From: a virus
Length of the DNA: 25,035 nt
Direction: 5' to 3' (one strand)
IMG/VR virus record: IMGVR_UViG_3300037796_000048
Location: 1-25,035 of that record
The notes beneath the pieces were generated by a model that saw only the letters and a program-made list of their open reading frames with translations, was not told where the DNA came from and did not search any database. How positions within the stretch are numbered: position 1 is the first letter of the stretch; each line of letters begins with the position of its first letter. Shown here in pieces: positions 21,834-25,035 of this stretch. The position numbers and the translations under genes were made by a program.

Positions 21834-22452
21834 CCGCTCCATCTGGCAACTGTGCAATCGACGCCAGATCCTCCTCGCTCACCTCGCTCCAATCAGCGAC
21901 CTCGCCCGCCACCACCCCGACCTCCTGGCGCTTGACGTAATCGCCCAGCATCTCCAGCGCCAGTTTACGGTCGCTATGGCTGCGCGGGTTCGGATCGCTC
22001 GCGCTCTCGATCAGCGCCGCGTAAATCTCGGAGCGCGCTTTCGCCAGCGCCGAGGCCGTCAGCGCCTTGATCCGCGTCTGCATCGCCGGATTCTCGGCCT
22101 TCCACTGACTGATCACCCGGTCGGAGGTCAGCCCCAGCACCTCCGTCGCCAGTTCGTGCTGGTACCGCGGCCTGCGCTGGTCGGCTGGCTGCGCCGCCCA
22201 CAACATATAGACCGCCTGCCGCCAGCTCCAGCCTTCCTCCAGCAGGTCCCAGTAATCATCCATCCACGGCCCGGCCTCGTGCTGTGCCTCGAATACCCGC
22301 CTTGCCCTCCGGCTGCGCAATTGCGCCTCCGTCAGCGCGTCCGCCTCACCCTCCATCCCGGGCAACGTCTGGACTGGCGATTCAGCGCCCGAGGCCTCAT
22401 AACCCTCGCCCGCATCACCGTCGACCAACTCCAACCAATCTCGATCAGCCAT
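21826..22452 (-). CDS. terS: Terminase small subunit-like
   Basis: A 208-residue DNA-recognition protein. The centre (WSWRQAVYMLWAAQ, YQHELATEVLGLTSDRVISQWKAENP) is a helix-turn-helix resembling the phBC6A51-type homeodomain of phage small terminases. A C-terminal helical stretch (ALTASALAKARSEIYAALIE) probably oligomerises. N-terminus and C-terminus are acidic; the latter likely contacts TerL. It precedes terL with an eight-base overlap and follows the phosphoesterase with an eight-base overlap, so it is coupled on both sides. Assigned by HTH and position. Confidence 0.82.
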   Translation of the reverse strand: MADRDWLELVDGDAGEGYEASGAESPVQTLPGMEGEADALTEAQLRSRRARRVFEAQHEAGPWMDDYWDLLEEGWSWRQAVYMLWAAQPADQRRPRYQHELATEVLGLTSDRVISQWKAENPAMQTRIKALTASALAKARSEIYAALIESASDPNPRSHSDRKLALEMLGDYVKRQEVGVVAGEVADWSEVSEEDLASIAQLPDGADD

Positions 22453-23359
22453 CGTAAAATTGCCTCATAATCCGCGCTGCCAGCGGCAAATACTCCACAC
22501 CCACCATCCGACCATCCCAAAAAATCACACTCACCGCCGTCGTCCGCCGCGGCTTCGGAAAGCCCCGCGAGCGCGCGTAGCGGTCGTGAACCTTATAACT
22601 CCCACACATCACGGCCATACAATCGCGCCCCCCGGCGCTGAATCCACGCGCAAAGCCGCCCTCGTGCGTATGCGCCCCGACACCCAGGTCGAAATCCTGA
22701 TCCCACTTCGCCGCCCGCTCGATGCCGTGGCTCGGGTTATAGATCGAACTACCCTTCCACTTATGCCGCACCCGCACGCGCCACGCCGCATCGCCTACCT
22801 CCAGCCGGAACCGGCAATCATCCTCGTCGTAAAGCACGCTCGGCGCCACCGAGGTCAACACCTCGCGGAAATAATCGACCCCGCTCAATTTATGCACCCA
22901 GGCGTCGTGATTGCCGCGCACCGCCACCTTCAACCTCGGCCCCAGCGCCTTCAGGTAGCGCTTCAAAAGCACCCACTCATCCGGGATCGTCAACCGCGCC
23001 TCCAGCCGCTCGCTGCGCATCTGCTCCAAAATGAATTGATCGACCAGATCGCCCACCGTCCCGGCCCACATCCCCGGCGTCTCCGCGATGATCTCCGCTT
23101 CCTCGAACACCCGCGGATAATCGATCCCCTTCCCGCCCAGGTGCAAATCCGCGATCCAGACCAAGCAAATCGGCCCGCTGTCAAAGTGCAATCGCTGGCG
23201 CTCACGCTGCGCCAGGTGCTCCTTCGTCTGCTCCCATTCCTCGACCGCCCGGCGGTAAACCTCATCCTCATCCGGGACCGTCAGAGCCGCCACGCCCTCA
23301 ACCTCTGGCGTCGCCGGTCGCTGCCCGTCGCTCCCTAACAGGCGCGAGATGATACCCAC
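22445..23359 (-). CDS. Calcineurin-like metallophosphoesterase
   Basis: A 304-residue metal-dependent phosphatase or nuclease. All family motifs are seen: DLH (Asp71, His73), GD (103-104), GNHD (149-152), His199 in VRHKW, and AHTH (229-232). It begins with GTG at 23359, seven bases after the M23 stop. The N-terminal 60 residues are helical and not part of the fold. It lies between lysis and terminase genes and overlaps terS, so it is late-expressed. A role in DNA processing at packaging is possible; a phosphodiesterase acting on nucleotide signals is another option. The sequence does not tell which substrate is used. Confidence 0.9.
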   Translation of the reverse strand: MGIISRLLGSDGQRPATPEVEGVAALTVPDEDEVYRRAVEEWEQTKEHLAQRERQRLHFDSGPICLVWIADLHLGGKGIDYPRVFEEAEIIAETPGMWAGTVGDLVDQFILEQMRSERLEARLTIPDEWVLLKRYLKALGPRLKVAVRGNHDAWVHKLSGVDYFREVLTSVAPSVLYDEDDCRFRLEVGDAAWRVRVRHKWKGSSIYNPSHGIERAAKWDQDFDLGVGAHTHEGGFARGFSAGGRDCMAVMCGSYKVHDRYARSRGFPKPRRTTAVSVIFWDGRMVGVEYLPLAARIMRQFYDG

Positions 23360-23365
23360 GTCAGG

Positions 23366-24130
23366 TCACTTCGCCACCATCAAATCCACCAGATCGCCGC
23401 CCAGCACCTCGCTCAGGATGCGCAGCGGATCAACCCACCGCACCTCCGGATGCCGGAACCACCAGTGAGCCTCCCGCGGCGTCAGCGTACAATCCAGATG
23501 GAGATGATCGCCCCCCTGACCCAGCGTGTAATCGCCCAGCGCCCCCAGGTGCTGCCACGTCTCCACCGTATCGCCCTGGTTCAGGCCGCGGAACGTCCTG
23601 TCGTTCGCCAGGTGCCAGTACCGCCAGTACAGCAAATCGCCCGGATGGATAATCCAGCGCTTCGACCGCACGCGCCCATCCCACCAGTCAGCCCGCACCT
23701 CCAGCTCGTCACGCGTCCACGGTGTCGCGATGATCACGCTGCCCAGGTAACTATCAGACCACGACACGCGATAGACCTCGCCGCTCGCCACCGCAAACAC
23801 CGGCTGCCCGCGGTCCACGTCACCGTATGGCCATACAGCCAGATTGATATCCACGCCCGGATGCTGATAACCGCCGTTGCCACGCCCCGTCAGATCGTGA
23901 ATCGCCGCGCAATAATAATCCGCAGGCTCATACCGCTCCCGATCCGGATACACCTCCGGTCGATTGACGCCCACCGGCGCATCCCACGCCACCGCCTGCT
24001 CACCCATCGCCAGCGTCGTCAGCCGGTCCGCCTGCTGCGCCAGATACTGCGAAAGCGCGTCGGCGTCATCGACCGCCTCGCGCAGGCCCTGCGCTATACT
24101 CATCATCTGCTGCTGCCCCATCCCGTTCAC
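23366..24130 (-). CDS. M23-family metallopeptidase, probable endolysin
   Basis: A 254-residue peptidase expected to cut peptidoglycan cross-links. The zinc ligands of the M23 (LytM) fold are present: His90 and Asp94 in HPGVD, and His209-x-His211 in GDHLHLD, with His173 in WRYWHL as the additional active-site His. The fold spans about 70-225. The N-terminal 45 residues are helical. It has no signal peptide, so it would depend on the holin encoded upstream. The GTG at 24130 lies in a GTGA overlap with the preceding gene; an ATG at 24121 is an alternative. A virion-associated lysin is less likely given the neighbours. Confidence 0.88.
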   Translation of the reverse strand: MNGMGQQQMMSIAQGLREAVDDADALSQYLAQQADRLTTLAMGEQAVAWDAPVGVNRPEVYPDRERYEPADYYCAAIHDLTGRGNGGYQHPGVDINLAVWPYGDVDRGQPVFAVASGEVYRVSWSDSYLGSVIIATPWTRDELEVRADWWDGRVRSKRWIIHPGDLLYWRYWHLANDRTFRGLNQGDTVETWQHLGALGDYTLGQGGDHLHLDCTLTPREAHWWFRHPEVRWVDPLRILSEVLGGDLVDLMVAK

Positions 24131-24480
24131 CAGTCATCCCTCCTCGGACGTTCCGGGCGTTCCGGTTCGTACACTGGCTCGCGGCCTAAATCACAAACCT
24201 GATGATACAGTTGAAGCGCTCCGCGATAGAGATCGTCAATCCAGTCCCACAAACTCTCGATCTCCTGCCGCTGGCGGCGCGATTGCTCCTCCAACTCATC
24301 GACCCGCTCCCGCAATGGCCCCAGCAACTGCGTGCTGGCGCTGGATACCATCGCCGCAGCGTCAATCTCCGCCCCCTCCTCGGCCGCCTCCGCCTCCGTC
24401 CGCGAGCGCCGCCAGGACACCACCAGCGTCCCCACCGACACTACCGCCGAGACCGCGGCCACAATCGCCTCGACGCTCAC
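24127..24480 (-). CDS. Membrane/coiled-coil protein of the lysis cassette
   Basis: A 117-residue protein with one N-terminal transmembrane helix (about residues 4-22), an Ala/Glu-rich region, a coiled coil (about 52-80, LLGPLRERVDELEEQSRRQRQEI), and a basic tail rich in Pro-Glu-Arg. It sits between the LLH-type holin and M23 genes: the GTG start is one base after the holin stop, and the stop overlaps the M23 start. A partner of the holin, antiholin, or spanin-like component is plausible. No family is recognised. Confidence 0.72.
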   Translation of the reverse strand: MSVEAIVAAVSAVVSVGTLVVSWRRSRTEAEAAEEGAEIDAAAMVSSASTQLLGPLRERVDELEEQSRRQRQEIESLWDWIDDLYRGALQLYHQVCDLGREPVYEPERPERPRRDDW

Positions 24481-24481
24481 G

Positions 24482-24955
24482 CTAGCCTCCCGCGCGCCGC
24501 TTCGGGAACTGCCGGTTAACCTCAGCCTCGATCAGCGTGCGGATCAACTCGGCGTGCTGGTCCAGATCCAGGATATACCCCCGAGCCGCCAGTTGCTCCT
24601 CCAGCATCGCAATGGCCGCCTCCAGTTTGTCGCCGCCATACGCCTCCAGATCGTCAATCAGCCCTCGCTGCTCAGCCGCCCGCACCGCGTGATGGACCAT
24701 CTGCTCCAATTCGTACCACCACTCGCGCTCGCGCATCCTTTGGAGGCGCTTCTTGTACTCTCGCAGCGCCAGCCCGGCGATGACTGGCACCGCCACCTCC
24801 AGGACCACCAGCAAACCCGTCTCAATCATCCCGGAGACCAGAACGCCCCCCGCCCGCGCCGAAGGCGCCTTCGGCGAGCACGAAGGAACCGCCACGCCCA
24901 CCAACAAACTCAATAACACCGCCAGCACCGCCACCGCCTTCTGCTTCCCGTTCAT
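24482..24955 (-). CDS. LLH-family-like holin with N-terminal signal/lipobox
   Basis: A 157-residue membrane protein. The N-terminal hydrophobic segment ends in VAVPSC (Cys26), which looks like a lipobox. A second membrane segment follows (about 43-64). The remainder, with WYELEQMVHHAVRAAEQ, GGDKLEAAIAMLEEQL, GYILDLDQHAELIRTLIEAEV, fits the cytoplasmic part of phage holins of superfamily 6 (LLH type). The ATG at 24955 has AGGAGG upstream; the longer ORF using a TTG at 24979 has none. Holins form the membrane lesions that let the lysin reach the wall. The lipoprotein-like N-terminus is not usual for this family. Confidence 0.78.
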   Translation of the reverse strand: MNGKQKAVAVLAVLLSLLVGVAVPSCSPKAPSARAGGVLVSGMIETGLLVVLEVAVPVIAGLALREYKKRLQRMREREWWYELEQMVHHAVRAAEQRGLIDDLEAYGGDKLEAAIAMLEEQLAARGYILDLDQHAELIRTLIEAEVNRQFPKRRAGG

Positions 24956-25035
24956 TGCCCCTCCTGTCCCTACACACAAAAAAGCGCGCCGCCCGAGAGC
25001 CTCTCATCTCTCAAGCATTTTCCCCACACACGTGG

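Noticed and set aside
24976-25035. Run of six T's on the - strand after GC-rich sequence, as a terminator
   Set aside because: I cannot draw a convincing stem directly before the T-run. The region upstream of the holin gene has no feature I can support other than its Shine-Dalgarno.
1-25035. Second tRNA 3'-end copy (attR), or a diversity-generating retroelement linked to the fibre
   Set aside because: No repeat of the tRNA end was seen near the right edge, and there is no reverse transcriptase or template repeat in the window.

Overview
The window is high-GC DNA containing the left end and the whole late (packaging, head, tail, lysis) region of a temperate phage integrated beside a tRNA-Asn gene. 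No taxonomic marker gene is present. Two kinds of short repeat, (GGGAGTA)n-type heptamer arrays and TTCGA-containing palindromes, resemble repeats I know from Chloroflexota (Anaerolineae-like) genomes, so that is my best guess for the host. It is an inference.

Layout: 1-157 holds a sigma70-type promoter and tRNA-Asn(GTT). 158-315 is a regulatory region with a Gram-positive-type LexA-like box. 316-1317 is a tyrosine integrase on the + strand. All other phage genes except one lie on the - strand and are read from right to left towards the integrase. In that order they are: LLH-type holin, membrane/coiled-coil protein and M23 peptidase (lysis); metallophosphoesterase; small and large terminase; portal fused to a MuF-type domain; gpG/gp10-like protein; ChaB-protease-scaffold fusion; decoration protein; Mu gpT-like major capsid protein; CHAT/caspase-like peptidase; membrane-anchored beta-rich protein; gp35-like protein with a peripheral-subunit-binding-like tail; small beta protein; gp36-like connector; sulfotransferase; gp37-like tail terminator; GT2 glycosyltransferase; Cys-knuckle/HhH protein; tail tube; G/GT tail chaperones with a probable frameshift; tape measure; a 1406-residue tail hub/fibre; and a small coiled-coil protein. 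The phage therefore combines a Mu-like head with a long non-contractile tail and a tRNA-targeted tyrosine integrase. The early/lysogeny genes and attR must lie to the right of the window.

The only + strand gene inside the late region (19942-20190, 82 aa) is divergent from portal and convergent with terminase. Its long leader carries mutually exclusive inverted repeats, one of which covers its ribosome binding site. It looks like a moron with its own control.

The features most worth following up are: a CHAT-like peptidase immediately after the capsid gene; a sulfotransferase and a glycosyltransferase in the neck region; a +1/-2 frameshift in the tail chaperone at a UUU_CGC site; heptamer arrays that act as Shine-Dalgarno sequences and have entered coding sequence; and a palindromic repeat family that supplies the last codons of two genes.
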